This document shows positions 1-12,321 of a DNA stretch of 54,110 nucleotides, one piece after another. How positions within the stretch are numbered: the stretch's first letter is position 1; the number at the start of each line of letters is the position of its first letter. A program made the position numbers and the translations under genes. The stretch is from Diplocarpon mali. Its lineage: Eukaryota; Ascomycota; Leotiomycetes; Helotiales; Drepanopezizaceae. The DNA lies in contig JAENRP010000129.1 of the NCBI GenBank assembly GCA_024741835.1, positions 56,154-110,263 of the forward strand. The letters are read 5' to 3'. The notes under the pieces were generated by a model. That model did no database searches. It was not told where the DNA came from and was given only the letters and a program-made list of their open reading frames with translations.

Positions 1-649
1 GATCGATCGCCTCTGCATCGGCTCCAGTGTCTGCGGCACTGTCCTTCGCCGTCTCCGCAGGTCGTCTAGCCTCGACGCCTCGCCCAGCCATGCTCGCTAG
101 TCGGCGCTGGCCGGTGCGCAGCAATTCGCCTGCAGAAAAAAACCACTCGCTCTTCACGGGATTTCCTCCCTCCAGGAGTCGAGCTCCCCTCCTCCTGAGA
201 CACCCCAGAGCAGTCAACGCCGGGTACCTCATGACACGCGTGGTCGTACCCACGCCCCCCGAAACCATACGCAGATGAGCTCATCAGACCCGGGGAAGAC
301 GGCCGTCGACGCCAGACCCGGGGGGCGCGTCTGATAGAATCTAAAGGGGAAATTCTGAGTTCTATGGAGCTGCTGCAGTAAAATACAAGGTACGATTACA
401 TCAGCACAATCCGTGTATCTTCCAACAGCGTCGTCCACATAAGACTGCGACGGTCGCTTGCTGGGGGGGCTTCGGCCCTCCGCGAGCCTGCCCAGGCGCG
501 GATCGGGGCCGACGATCCACTGCTCGGTCCAGGGGTTCGCGATCCCCGGTCTTGGAGAGCGACGGGGGGGTTGTCCGTTTGGGAACGGCTTCGGTTTCTT
601 TTGTTGCGTTCGCTGGTGGGTCGGTTGACGGGTGGTAGGTGGTATGTGG
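1..649. other. Gene-free GC-balanced stretch at the left edge
   Basis: I see no convincing gene here. Open frames exist on both strands, but they overlap, are short and show no recognisable domain. The segment ends at the first copy of a miniature transposon. Confidence 0.5.
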
Positions 650-651
650 TA

Positions 652-821
652 CTTCGTACCATGGGTAAATAATGTACAATTCTAGGCCGTGCACACTAGA
701 TACTTGGCGAATCGTTATAGATAAATCATTGGCTGTACCCCCTGTATATGAGCCCTGTTAATGGAAACCGGTAGAATTACGCACAGACAGCACTTGTACA
801 TTATTTCGGGCATGTACCAAG
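652..821 (-). mobile_element. Short (170 bp) internally deleted Tc1/mariner-type MITE, copy 1
   Basis: This is the reverse complement of both ends of the longer element at 3820-4272, with its middle removed. The ends are imperfect terminal inverted repeats of about 28 bp that begin CTTSGTAC and finish with AAATAATGTACAA. A TA dinucleotide flanks each end (650-651 and 822-823), matching the TA target duplication of Tc1/mariner elements. The deletion joint lies near 709-711, where both sides of the longer copy share GGC, which suggests a microhomology-mediated internal deletion. It has no coding capacity and differs from the longer copy at only a few positions, so the pair looks fairly recent. 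Confidence 0.8.
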
Positions 822-823
822 TA

Positions 824-3817
824 TGTGGTATGTGTTACTCCCCGCCCTTCGTGCGGCGACGATGAGAGTCAAACGTCGGAATGCCGGCAGGAGAGGAAGG
901 GAGCCGTTGCATGTCTACCGTAGCTGGCTGGCTGTCCAGCCGGTGCTTTGGTCGTTTCTTCTTCTCCTTCGAAGCCCCGGTAAACACGGGGGCTGCATCC
1001 CGCACGTGCACGTCGTTCGCTACGAGTTCCCATAGCAACCCGAGCTGCAACGAAATAACCATCTCTCAAGCCGGGGAGAGCACACGCACAACTCCCCACG
1101 CATCTTGTCTACTCGCACACATGAAGCACAATCCGCCTGCGAGCAAGGGCAAATTGCAAGGGCAAATTGCGCGCTGTCAGCGCCCAACCCCAGGGGAGGG
1201 ATTGTCTCCGCCCGGTTGGGCCAGGTCGGCTCTCCCTTCTCTCGTGAGGTCGGGACGTATCTCGCCTGCGACGAGAGGCGAAACTGCTCGAGTGGCGCCC
1301 CGCAAGAGCCCAACGCAAGCTTCCCCCCGACTACTCGGAATCGCGCCTCGAGGCTCCGGTCCATTCTGTGCGCGGGCGACTTCACGGCACAAGGCGACAC
1401 GATGCAGTCACATGGAGGGAGTGATGCTCGGACGGCGAATGAGGGTACCGCGGGCCAATCAAATACCATGCGATGGGAAACCCAGCCTCGCAGCCTGCGA
1501 ACTCTAGCCTCTTGTGACATTAACGTGATGTCTATCTGGCCGGCGACCAAGGTGCGTGTGGTGCAGTGAACGCTGATGCGCCGCACCGAGCGACAATCAG
1601 AGTCCCGGGGAAGCACTATGCATCCTTCGTCGCAGGCGAAGTAAACAAAGCCCGGTGAGTAGAATGGAACTTCGCAACCTCCGCAACCCCTGCCGGATCC
1701 CCCCCGGGAGCGCACGCGAGATTGCTCCCGATCTTGATTGCTACGATCACGATGGAGCCCAAAATCCCGAGATCGCACTTGACCTGTCCAGCCAGGCTCA
1801 CTTGAAGGCAGCAGATCCCAGGTTCCAACCCTTCGCACTAGGAGCTGAATAGCTAGACTCAGATCCGATGCCAGATCCGCCGCACGAGAGAGTGACGCGG
1901 ACTGATGTGGGGGGTTTTTTCCTTTTTCCCCCCCCCCTTCTCATCGACCTGCGACTCATCTCAGCAGAAGCCGCGCGACCCACCAGCGATCACCCCGCCG
2001 CATCTGCGCGGAATCTCGGGAGCGGGGGTCCTTCATAACGTTGCTCGCCGGGTGGAGACGCCTTGGGGGAGGCCTGCACCGTCACCCCCGTCACTGGATA
2101 TTGCTGCGTACAGACACTTTGTGAATGGATACGATGACAACACGCAGAGGAGAGGAGAGAGTCATTCACGTGGAGCCAAAATGGCCCTGCTCGCTGCACC
2201 GCGTGCCGCGAGCCCGTCGAGCCAGCGCCGGAAGCTCGTCTCCTCGGGAAAGTCACGAGGAAAGTCAAGGGGAAGATATTCACAGGAACACCCGGTAGAG
2301 AGGAAGCTAGAGCAGGCTCAGTAGATGATAGAAGCTTCTAGACGGCCTCAAACGCGTGCATCGAGCAGAATACGAGCCTGTCTGCAGTGGGCTGCAATTC
2401 CACTCAATAAGTCCGGCCGGAGGGGGTTGGAGTAGCCGGGCTGAGATATTGTCTGCTCAAAGTCCAGAAACTGAGATCCTCTTTTTTGGTCCGAGGACGG
2501 GGGATTGACGAACGGGCAGAAATCCACTGAAAAGCACGGTTCTTTCGATCTGTGGAATAGCCAGGCCGGCCGCCTCAGACCCTAATTCCCAGGCGAAAGA
2601 CCGCTGCCCTGTAGATTTGCAAGTGGTCGATCGGTATTTCAAGCTGTTATCTCTTCGGAATCAGTAGCCCGGTCTTTGGGCCGCTGAACTCGTGCCATCA
2701 GATTTCTAAAATCTAGTGTAGCACTCCCCGGCAATAGAAGACTGCTCAGCGGGCTTCGTGATCCGCCGTACTCGAAACCCCAGGAATGGGGCGCAACTTG
2801 GCCTCTCCGAGCTTCGAACAAGGTTTCTTGCTTGGATTCTTAATCCGGCGTCGGGGAACCTTTGACTAGATTGCCGATGAGCGTTTATGCATCAGCTGTA
2901 GCTTTAGGGTTCAACTACCCACCTCCGCAGACCGACGATACATCAAGTGGCCTGATACTTTCAATGTTGTGTAGGTATCAGGGCTCTCATGTCGGCTCTC
3001 AACTTGACCATCGTTCTCGGAACCTTGGTATTCCAAGCCGTAGAAAGCCCTCGTGCGAGAGAGGCTGGACGGGAGATCTCGAGATAGACGTACAGCTCGC
3101 TGAGGAACGCACGTGCGTGGAGAGAGCATGCTTGGGTATGTATATTATGGAATCTTCTAGGCAACGTACGAGAGCTTGGTTCAATCAACAGTATCGCGGC
3201 TATCCCTCTTCGGATGAAGAGCTCATTACACAAGCTCCGCTTCTGCTCTGGTTTCGTACGATTTAAACATTCAGTTAGGGGGGCTCGTACCAAGTAATGA
3301 CCGAGCTGGGGGACCGAATCAGAATAAGCGTGTTTCCGCGTCCGCCAAGCTCTGATGAAGATGCCAACGGGTCTGTATATTGAACATGGAAACACCCCTC
3401 GCCAAAGTAAGAGTACCAAGCCGTGGAGCTACTTGTATAGCAAAGGCTTGCCCTTCCGGCCCGAGATGAGGCGCAGCTCATTAACAGCGGGCCGCCCAAC
3501 TCCGTCAAGATCAGACCCAAGCCGCCAGTTCAGAGCACGACTTACCGAAGAGTGATACTGCAGGACACGCATGAGCACGCTCGCTCTCTATTTCTCCCAC
3601 CCGCAGCGCGATCAAGACCTTGCAGCCGTTTGCGTCCATCTCCAGGCCACGAGATTGAATGTCGCTGGGTTGTAAGCAGAAAAGTAGGAAGTCCTCCGCA
3701 GGCCCGAGGCGCTATGTGGAAGTGAATCTAGCCCTGCGAACCTTCCGTAAACCCCCTTCCGCCCTTCCCTGCAGCGGACACGGGGGGGATGCTCATGGCC
3801 TGCGACGAGGTGAAGCA
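824..3817. other. GC-rich non-coding block between two inverted MITE copies
   Basis: About 3 kb without a supportable gene. The longest open frames (881-1507 plus, 1020-1838 minus) overlap on opposite strands, and the longer lacks an ATG at its 5' end. A 13-base direct repeat (AAGGGCAAATTGC) occurs twice near 1146-1171. Homopolymer runs of T and C lie at 1911-1938. The block is bounded by MITE copies in opposite orientation, so it sits inside a 3.6-kb inverted-repeat-flanked segment. Whether that is a composite mobile unit or chance cannot be told from here. Confidence 0.45.
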
Positions 3818-3819
3818 TA

Positions 3820-4272
3820 CTTGGTACATGCCCGAAATAATGTACAAGTGCTGTCTGTGCATAATTCTACCGGTTTCCATTAACAGGGCTCATATACAGG
3901 GGGTATAGCCAATGATTTATCTATAACGATTCGCCGCTTTTTGCATTGAAAATCAACGCTTTCAATATGGATTCTTCATTTAGTATACCGACTCTAAAGA
4001 CACCTACAAAACAGACCTCTTGTGACGAACGAGTACGCTGTCAGACTCTTTATTTTGATGCCGGTTGGACTCAAGATCAGATCGCCCTTCAATTGAACCT
4101 TACTCGATGTCCAGTGTGATACGCTTTAATCAGGGTAATGCTAGAGAGATGTAAAGCTGTGATCGCAGCAGGAGGAGGCCATACAAAATATTAAGGAAAT
4201 TGTAAAAGCAGCATTGCCAAGTATCTAGTGTGCACGGCCTAGAATTGTACATTATTTACCCATAGTACGAAG
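3820..4272 (+). mobile_element. 453-bp Tc1/mariner-derived element with remnant transposase N-terminus, copy 2
   Basis: It has imperfect inverted ends of about 28 bp (start CTTGGTACATGCCC; the right end read in reverse is CTTCGTACTATGGG; both then run into AAATAATGTACAA). TA dinucleotides flank it at 3818-3819 and 4273-4274. Copy 1 (652-821) matches its two ends. Between them an ATG at 3967 opens a frame whose product carries a helix-turn-helix-like stretch (residues including TLYFDAGWTQDQIALQLNLT), resembling the N-terminal DNA-binding region of fungal Tc1-like transposases. A TGA interrupts it right after that helix (around 4117), and a TAA ends it about 25 codons later. The DDE catalytic domain is absent, so this is a non-autonomous deletion derivative. 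Confidence 0.75.
3967..4194 (+). pseudogene. Truncated Tc1-like transposase N-terminus (HTH only), interrupted by TGA
   Basis: This frame lies inside the 453-bp element. It begins at an ATG, runs through about 50 codons with a homeodomain-like helix-turn-helix, meets an in-frame TGA, and continues readable to a TAA near 4192. The catalytic aspartate/glutamate region of a transposase is missing. A CGA to TGA change, as RIP or CpG decay would make, could explain the stop; this is inferred. The frame cannot encode an active enzyme, but it identifies the parent family. Confidence 0.55.
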
Positions 4273-4274
4273 TA

Positions 4275-6020
4275 TGCTAGATTTCACATCTGGGCAGGCT
4301 TTCGTGGTGATTGGGTCGAGGACGGTCACGTGTAGAATCTCTCACATCACAACGGCTTATAAATTATGCTTCCTCCTTCAAGAGGTTCCGATTGCTTGAG
4401 CAGGGCCTGTCTACTGGGTAGGTAAGTGGGGGGACTTTTCCACGGTCAGGCGACACAAGCGAGGGGCGCTCCTGTACAGAGCTGCCCTTGAGCGAGATAT
4501 ACACTCGCTTGCCCCCTTCAGTAGGCTGATGGAGTAGGCTTCTCTATCACATGAACTTGGACTGAGGGGATCTTACTCGATCATAGGAGTCCAAGGTCTT
4601 CATTTACAGCCCGCTGAAACGAGTGAGCAATAGCTCGTCTCTGTCCATCCCTCCTATTTCGCCAAAGCTGGATCCAAACACGTCCTCATCTTATTATAGA
4701 GTTCACTCAATGACAAATTCTAGAAGCCGTAAGGCCAGAAGACTATTTGTTTGTAGTCCACCTTCGGCCAAACTGAAACCGAATTATCAACTTTTGCTGC
4801 TTCTCGTGAATCAAACCGTTTAGTTGTCTCTCTTCGCAGCTCCAGTCCCTACTTTTAGTAGTTTTTGCATTGGTTTGAATCAACTGTACTAAACTAGCAA
4901 ATTGAGTCGATGAGCACTTGTCACACTACGTAGCGATTTCGATGAAATAGGCTAGAAGCTGTATAACTAGACAGCTACCCGATATGTAATCCAATGTCTG
5001 CTAGATTAACGCAAGCAGTATAAATTACCTACTTCTGCTATTTCTCACCACCAAAGCATTCAGGCTTTTCCCTTCACAGCTATAGTTCGTACTATTCAAT
5101 AGGCTCCAGTGGGCCTTTGAATTCACCGTCAGCGGGGAAGGTAGCAGTGTTAACTCTTCTTCTCCAGCCATTGCAATCATAGATAGCCTCAACACCTGTA
5201 CGCGGTGTCTCCTACGAACCTGCAGACTCTTGAAGAGTCTGCAAAGCCGATACTGAGTACTCTCGGCTCCGAAGTATTCAAACCCGAAGTCGAATAGAGC
5301 TAGCACGTTTCGAAAGCTTTAGAACTAAAAATTGACATACTGCCTGTTTTACAAATACCCTCTACTTTCGTCCTCTGCTTACGTACTCTATGATTGTTCA
5401 AATAGATACCTAATCGTTCAAATGTATACCTACGATTAAGGGAAGGCTTAGCGAAGGATATAAAGGGGAAAATATCGGCTTGTAGTACAAAGGAGGAGAG
5501 AAAAGGACACAGTTTGAAAATTTTAAGGTCCAAAAGGGTTTCAACGGAGAGCTGCCGCCTACTAGTAAGATGCTTGGTATGATTAAATCAGTAGCTGCTA
5601 TCAGTGAGAAGGGCTCATCTTAAAGTAGGGAACGCAAGGCGACTCGATTTATCAAGCACCTTCTAAGAATGTACTCTCCTAAGACCTAAAGGGAATAACT
5701 ATCAGCTAAGGTAAAGGTTAAACTCTAGGGACCACAGGTATATTAGGCTAAATGGTTATGATACAAGGAGTTTCTAAACTAGTTTCTCCTTGAAGATATG
5801 GTGTAGCATCTTCTGCTCGTGCTATATAATTCAGGACTAATAAACCATATCAGGGGGGAAAAATCATACGTAGCAACCGTCATATCTCTGCAAAGTGAAC
5901 CGGGCTTTTTTAAAATGTGACACTGAAAATGAATGATCCAAGGTCATTCCAATTACGAGCTATATTTCAATACCAGGAGCGCTGATAAATGATCGACTAG
6001 CGGAGTGCCGATGCGCAGCT
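4275..6020. other. AT-rich gene-free block with decayed coding-like fragments
   Basis: I find no intact gene. One minus-strand open frame at 5025-5306 reads like protein (93 codons) but matches nothing I recognise. Stops are frequent in all frames. The composition and stop density fit RIP-damaged repeats. Confidence 0.4.
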
Positions 6021-6890
6021 GATGGACAAGGTATATCTGCTATCATCTGTTGACAATAGCAGGTCCACCTCTTTCAGAGTATCTATCGGTGAGCCGTGTC
6101 ATCCTCTAACGCATACCTGCATGTGTACGTGGGGGAAGACTCAAAACCAAAACGTGCATCCGTCAAAAGAGGCACGAGAGCCGGAAGCCAGCCGTGCACA
6201 CCCGTCCATAGCCGGCCAGAACGGTCCCCTGCGGCGTGGGAAAAGGAATTCCGAATCCGCTTTTTCTGTTGTCAAGTTGCACGCCAGAACCCGGTTCGGG
6301 CTCGGGAAGGTGAAACTCGCGGTTCTTGTCGAAGAGAATCACCGGCATTTTGTTTTTCTGGGCCGCCATCATGGGATGCTGATTCCACGGCATTCTCTTC
6401 GGGCAGCCCGCCTGATTACTCGGATGTACACGCTCGAGAATCGGGACGCTCGAATCGCGAGGTCAGGCTCGAGGCGAGACGCGCCGCGATGTGACGGTGC
6501 GCCGCGGTGCGTTTCGGATCGGCGCTGGCACTGGGGGGAGCAGCATGGAGCCGCGATCACCCCGCGGCTTACTAGGAACCTCCATTTTGAGTGTCGGGTC
6601 AATGTCTGAGGTGGTTCCTGTAGTGGCGAGCCTTGATTGAGCGGGTTGATTTGCATCATCAAAATAATTGTATAGGCGTTGGCGCGCAGACACGTGAGCA
6701 GCCACGTCCAATATCACGAGCTACCCGGCATCGCGGGCCACTTGCAACGCCCAGTGCCCGAAATCAAACATGTACTCTCTCCTACCTATGCAGCTCGCAG
6801 AGCTCAAGCGCAGGGCTTCATGCAAGAAACTCACCTAGATTGGTCTGCACTAGACCTGCAAGCAATGGCCAATGTCAGATGATATTTTTT
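6021..6890. other. Short GC-richer island inside AT-rich DNA
   Basis: Base composition is clearly less AT-rich than on either side. Overlapping open frames exist (6022-6609 plus, 6369-6662 minus), but none shows a domain, splice pattern or codon bias that I can defend. It may be a fragment of unrepeated DNA trapped between repeat relics. Confidence 0.35.
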
Positions 6891-8498
6891 TGACCTTTCA
6901 ACACGCCATGTCATTTCTAACCTACATAGCATAAGCGAAAAGCGCTGTAGTTGGATCAGGTATAAGGAGAAACTGGCATGAAAAGTCTTTGTGATATACT
7001 ATTCAGCCCTTAATTCCTGGGGTCCCTAATTCCTTCGAAAAGAGGCTAGCTCATACCTTAGACGATATTTGTTCTCTCTAGGTCTTACGGGCCTATATTC
7101 TCAAGGTGCTTAGGTAAAGAGAGTCGCCTCAGGTTCCTGGTTCCAAGATAAGCCCTTGTTGCTAATTACAGGTATTTATTTAATTATATTCAGCGTCTTA
7201 CTAATTAGCGGCCGCTATTGATTAACCCACTTTTCAATACCTTGAACTTGCGAAGAAATTTGTACCGAAGGAATATTCGGAGCCAAAAGGCTTTGAAATA
7301 TGCGTTTCCCCCCTCTTTTCATGTACTCTAACCTGCCTCACACCCCTTGTATTTATCGTTAGGCCCCTCCTCTGGTTATAGGTATATGTGTCAAGGTCGA
7401 AGTAGAGAACATATTAACAAGAGGAATTAGAAAATTTCCATTCTCTAGCCTTCGGGACGTTCTAGCTTAATTCGACGGCAGATTTAATATTTCACTATTC
7501 AAAGGACTTAATCTCGGCTCTATAGACTCCTTAGAAAGAATCTACAGGTTCGTAGGAGATACTGCGTATAGGTTTTGAGTCGTCGTGTCCTGTATATATC
7601 AGATGCTTTTAGTACGTATTCCGTCCCCATGGATGAGCTCTTTCTTTCCCTGGCACGTTGGATCAAAAAGCGGGCGGAATTTACTGGAACGTGAGCATCT
7701 CGACTTTTTGCAGAGGACGTAAACCATCCTAATGCATCAGACCTGGAGATTCAAAAGATGCATATATACTTGCATGGGCTGCAACCTTTAAATTAGTATT
7801 TAAGATTTAGCTCTTCGATTATAGTGGTTAGTGCTCTCGCTACTCGGCTCCTCTCTTGTGATTATGAAGGTAGATTCTCCAAGTGATATAAATCTGATAA
7901 GTGGGGCTTCCCCACTTGACCTAATTTATTTTATTGCAGGCCGAATACGTGTAAAGCATAGTTTCAAGTGTGGTTTGGAATGTAACGGCAAGGTTACTTT
8001 TCAGCAGTGTTTATTCCGTCCGCGACAAAGTAGAAAAAAGAGAGAAGGTTTGTCCAATGAAGGAGCAAGTTAGGAGCCACGGATGTGTCATTCTTAATCA
8101 CGCCCTCGCCCTCATTCGTAATACTATTCGCATGGAGAATCGTACCTCCACTATTCTTTTCCAAATTCGTGGATTGCTTCTTAAGTAGTGCTATGTAAGG
8201 CCTGAACTTTCGGTCAACCTGTGCTCAGAATTAGCTTACTACGATATCAATCGTCCAAGTTCCGCGTAAACTTGCCAGCTTTGACAATTTGGTTCCTTGT
8301 ACATATCTTCAACCTTCGTCACTAAACCTACCTCGAAGACCTTTGCAACTTCTACGGGTCCTGGTACGGCGGAGGGGATATGAGACTTGCTACTTGGTGA
8401 ACGAGCCAGGGTGCCCAAGGCCAAGAGGCTGGTTGGGCATCTAAAACTTGACAGGAGATTGGAGTATCGCGAATCGAGCCGAGGCCAACGATAGAGCC
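6891..8498. other. AT-rich gene-free block
   Basis: Dense stops in all six frames with a few short protein-like scraps, such as a minus-strand frame at 8239-8424. No intact gene or clear terminal repeat was found. A tRNA-like relic lies inside at 7809-7886. Confidence 0.4.
7809..7886 (+). pseudogene. tRNA-like relic (A-box and weak B-box)
   Basis: Around 7822-7833 the sequence TAGTGGTTAGTG matches the D-arm/A-box of fungal tRNA-Asp/His/Glu genes. About 36 bases later GGTAGATTCTCC (7869-7880) resembles a damaged B-box (GGTTCGATTCC). Acceptor and anticodon stems do not pair well. The likeliest reading is a tRNA pseudogene or the tRNA head of a SINE, degraded within the AT-rich block. Confidence 0.3.
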
Positions 8499-8741
8499 AT
8501 GGACCAAGCTCAAAGCGTTAGTATGCTCCAGTACAGGCTAGACGACGCTCACACGGAGAGTATATTTAACCTGCAAGACGCACTACAAACACCTTTTGAA
8601 AAACGACCAACGCGGGTTTAAAACATACAGTGTACGGCCTGCGACGAGGCTCTTTGGAAACCAGCACGATTCAGTTTCGAAGACCCAATCGCTCAAAAAC
8701 CGATCGAGGGACTAGAGTACTCGTACTTTCTGAACGGCTAG
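8499..8741 (+). pseudogene. Decayed reading frame with a CxxC motif
   Basis: From an ATG at 8499 (context GCCATGG) one frame stays protein-like for about 80 codons, with a single internal TAA. After the stop it continues with NIQCTACDEALWKPARF. If that TAA was once CAA, a C-to-T change would explain it. A further stop ends it at 8739-8741. The CxxC could be half of a zinc-binding site. I do not recognise the family; a transposon-encoded or host-gene relic is equally possible. Confidence 0.3.
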
Positions 8742-8926
8742 CAGTCCTAAGAGCCTGAAAACACAGACCAGCGATTGGTCCATTGCACAGACTAGCGTGC
8801 TCGCGCGGTATAAACTTCCAGAGAGAGTTGGAGTAGCAAGGGCTTGAATGTTGGATATCATTCATTGGCCATATCCCTTAGATTAGCCTAGAGATTTTCT
8901 TATCCTGGGTAAATAAAGAAGCGTTT

Positions 8927-9003
8927 TGGAGAAGCGGTTAGATCGCTGGATTTCAACAAGATGAGGATGAATCATACCTCCAGGTTTATGATTTACGGCT
9001 CTT
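8927..9003 (+). pseudogene. tRNA-Leu/Ser-like relic
   Basis: AGCGGTTAGATCGCTGGATTTCAA resembles the D-arm to anticodon-arm part of fungal class II tRNAs, and a GGTTTATGATTT stretch near 8993 could be a decayed B-box. The stems are incomplete. It is probably a pseudogene that decayed together with the surrounding AT-rich DNA. Confidence 0.25.
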
Positions 9004-12000
9004 GTTTCGTTTCAATCGTAATTGCATTTGCAGGCCTGAGATTCGCATTCCTGCAGATACAGATTACAAATGAGTGAATAGTCGTAGATGCAAAGTTGTT
9101 AAGCAGACCAACAAAGGAACTGAAGAGCGTACCAACAGTGATTCGTAAGAGTTGTTCCATGCGCGTTTACGCATCTCGAAGTCTGGAGACTCAGTGCAGG
9201 GTACTCCTAAAATAAGTTACCAAACGCAGCAGCTAGCAACTCCATGTTCGAGTTTCGCAAATCTCCTCACCTCCTTGCGTGCCATTTCGCTTGGTGCGTT
9301 GTTCACTTAATTTAGAATACGTGTGTTTCTCAGGACGTGTTTAGTGACGAGTTTGGGACCTAGGATACCCGGCTTTTGCGCCTTGCTCTCTGCTAGAATC
9401 GGATCAATCCTTATGAATAAGACGCAAGGCTGGTCTGCAATGCCATTACTCATTGTTACTTTCCATACCAGTCACACTACAGCAGAGAAAGCGTAAAACC
9501 CTTTAGTATAGCACTTTCCAGATTCTCATCCATTATCCTATATCTTCAGCACTTTTACTATCTTCTCACGTGTCTCTTTTATTCATTTTACTCCTTGGCA
9601 TCTCAAAGCCAACCACTATGGATTCAAAATTTTAGTAGAACTAGTGTTTGGCTCAGATTAAACAAAGGTCCTTTATTCTTAGCATATACTATAGCTGTAG
9701 TTCAGGCACACTCAAATCACCAATAGGCTCAGAGACGTACCATTACAGGTCTGCTATCCCACCGCTAGAAATGAGTGCACATTGATCTAGAACGCGAAGC
9801 TTGCTAGAACTACAAGCTCGTCGACCTATCTTCAGCCCGAGTCAACGATCCAAGCCTGTACGGTAAGTCATTTCTTTGCAAAACTCTCTTTTACAACTTC
9901 AATTCTCTCTCGTCCCTACGCGGTGTTGCTCATGACGTACTTCACAGACATAACAGTGTGAAGTTTATCAAAGCTTACACGCCTCGAGGGTGGAAACTCT
10001 CTCTGGTCTAGTGCCGCTGCAGATTCTCTATGCCATCTTCTCATACCTGGACGGTAGGCGGGGTCTCGTTCAAATACATGCAAAGACACCCCGGCTACCA
10101 TAACCAAGAGCTCATTCACGAAGATCTTGACGAGATGCGAGAGGCAAGTCAGCCACGGACTGGAGTGCGTACGGGTAGACATCCCCTGAATCGACGCGTC
10201 CCCGAGCGCTGAGCTCTCCCGGCGACAAGTTCCAAGTTCCAGTGCTGCGAGAGCGGCCTCGTCTGCTATGCGTATATGCTGATGTTGGGAAATCTAGTGA
10301 GATGTCATGGCATTTCCGCCCTTGAAGGTGGTTCACTGGGGCTGGACGGTTGAGGGACTCACGGCGCCCAAGAGTTAGCTTAGCACTAACAGGAGGTGGA
10401 TTCCGAGGGGACAGAGGCGGAATACGCGATGTGGTGAGATTATCACTGGCATCAACCAAATGGTCCTGAGCAGCGACACTGCTTTACTTGTATTTTCTCT
10501 GGCAAGACTATGCCCTGGGCAGCTGGCCGTGAGGCATGTCGCGAGGAAGATCCCATGCACTGTCTAAGTGGGAATTTCCAACTTCCGTATTTCCATACCG
10601 TACAGCAGAGGCTAGAGAGCATTGGCAAGTCTTTAGGGAGAGATGTTTGACGAAACTACTTGTAGATCAGGCTATCTTCGCTTGGCAAAACGAAGTCGCA
10701 GATGCCTCATAGTGTCTCGGAATCTCCGCTACATCTCTCGCGGGTGTCTTCTCCTGTGTTGACGTCGTTGCAAGCAAAGGACAGTTCTGCTTCCACGATA
10801 CTAGAATGATTTACAATAGCATCAAAATCAACACCAGGCTCTAGTCCTTCAACGATATCTACCTTCTCGACTTGCAATGCTTTCGGAGGAAGACAATAGC
10901 TCCAAGAACCTATGAGGTAGCTAGCTATCTTTGGTGGGCTTTCATACTTATTTCCGCTAACCTCCAAGCCGAACAGCTCAAGACGGCACCACCAAGCTAC
11001 TTCCGGCCGACCCATCTACCTGCCATCGAACTTGGACAAAGACGCCACGCAGAAAGCCTATGATTGACAACGATATCAACAGACACCAGACGTATGGTAA
11101 GCCAATGAACAGCACTTTTCGATGCATGGTCTGCACGGTACCAAAAATCTATTTCGCTGCTGCGTAACATCAGTGATACTTTCTACGCCCCATTGGTAAT
11201 CACGCCACGGGGATCAAGGAGAATACGCAGCTTCTGCTCGTCTGCATGCTTGGTAGGCTTTTGAACTCGTAGTCCGGCTTCGGTTTTGATGCCGAGACCG
11301 GATTCCTGAATGGTACTAACCCACAAGTATTATTTGATCCGCTCAGGAGTAGACAAAGAGGATTGCACGTCGCTTAGCGACCCATCTGGTTTCGCGGTAT
11401 TGAGTCTCTCGCCCGCTAGACGAGCGACGAGCATTTTTGGCGGTCAGGCCGAGATCAGCGGTATGCTGTAACTTCGTTGCCAGTGCGGAATTGACGTGGA
11501 TAGCAATGGCTTCCCCGTTCTCACAAGTAGCTTGACGGTGGGCTATTCGCATTGGGAAATGGCTCCGCAGTGATGTTGGCTCTGGCTGGCTTGAAATGTG
11601 GCTCGATGAGCGGTTGAGAGAAAGACTAGATCTTGCGCTTGAGTAACGTCCCCCGCCGGGAAAATATCAGTGCCCTCAGTGACGAAGAATAAGTGCACGA
11701 GATTCAGATAACAGCCAACGAAATGTGCAGTTCCGCATAGCTTCACTCACACCCAGCCACACTCGGGCTAGTCGGCATAGACGAAGCGTGAAACCAGATG
11801 GCGAGAACATACCAGCAAGATGCAACGAAGAGCGCTAGTTGGGCATGGAGCATCGCAGGCAGCAAGGGGGTATCCCCAGCAATTCAATCAATAACAGGAT
11901 TGGCGACATGGGCAGATTCCTGTGGCAGAAATCAAGCAGCCGAGTGCATGTTCGAGATCCAGAGATTCGAAAGGATAGACATGAGGGATATTGGTCTTTG

Positions 12001-12180
12001 GTTCAATAGCAAATGCGGCTCGTTGGCGTCCCGATTTCTCAGTGTCATCATCGTCGTGTTTCCATATCAACAAAGCTGGAGAAAGGGGATCAGGAGCCGC
12101 TAAAATAGCGCCTCCGGTGAACTTCGTCAGTCCTGATGTTGTGAAGAGTTTTAACCCGAGCATTCCGCTCGAGGGATGAA
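9004..12180. other. Gene-poor stretch: AT-rich, then mixed DNA with minus-strand coding-like scraps
   Basis: 9004-9900 is AT-rich without a gene. From about 9900 to 12180 composition becomes balanced, and several minus-strand frames read like protein: 10707-11015 (opens with ATG at 11015), 11190-11330 in another frame (with GIKTEAGLRVQKPTKHADEQ) and 11888-12163. They cannot be joined with clear splice sites and are broken by stops. I think this is one or more decayed minus-strand genes; no family was recognised. Confidence 0.3.
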
Positions 12181-12321
12181 GAAAGCGGGTGCTCGATGCT
12201 CAGAAGCTCCAAACGCATCTCACCTCTGGCGAAAGGCGCTCTGAGGAAGACGACTCCGCCCAGCAGATCCTCTCCCAAATCGCTGGACCGGGCTCGGTAT
12301 CGGACCGGAGATCACCTGACC

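Noticed and set aside
640..834. 9-bp direct repeat TGGTATGTG around the short MITE as a target duplication
   Set aside because: The longer copy has no such 9-bp repeat. TA duplications fit both copies and the Tc1-like HTH, so the 9-bp match is probably local repetitiveness.
1020..1838. 272-codon minus-strand open frame
   Set aside because: It has no ATG at its opening, overlaps a 208-codon plus frame, is Arg/Cys-rich without any domain, and lies in GC-rich DNA where long chance frames are common.
4275..12180. CRISPR array or prophage-like content
   Set aside because: No regularly spaced repeats were found, and the window is clearly eukaryotic (introns, HEX1, class II tRNA-Ser without CCA).
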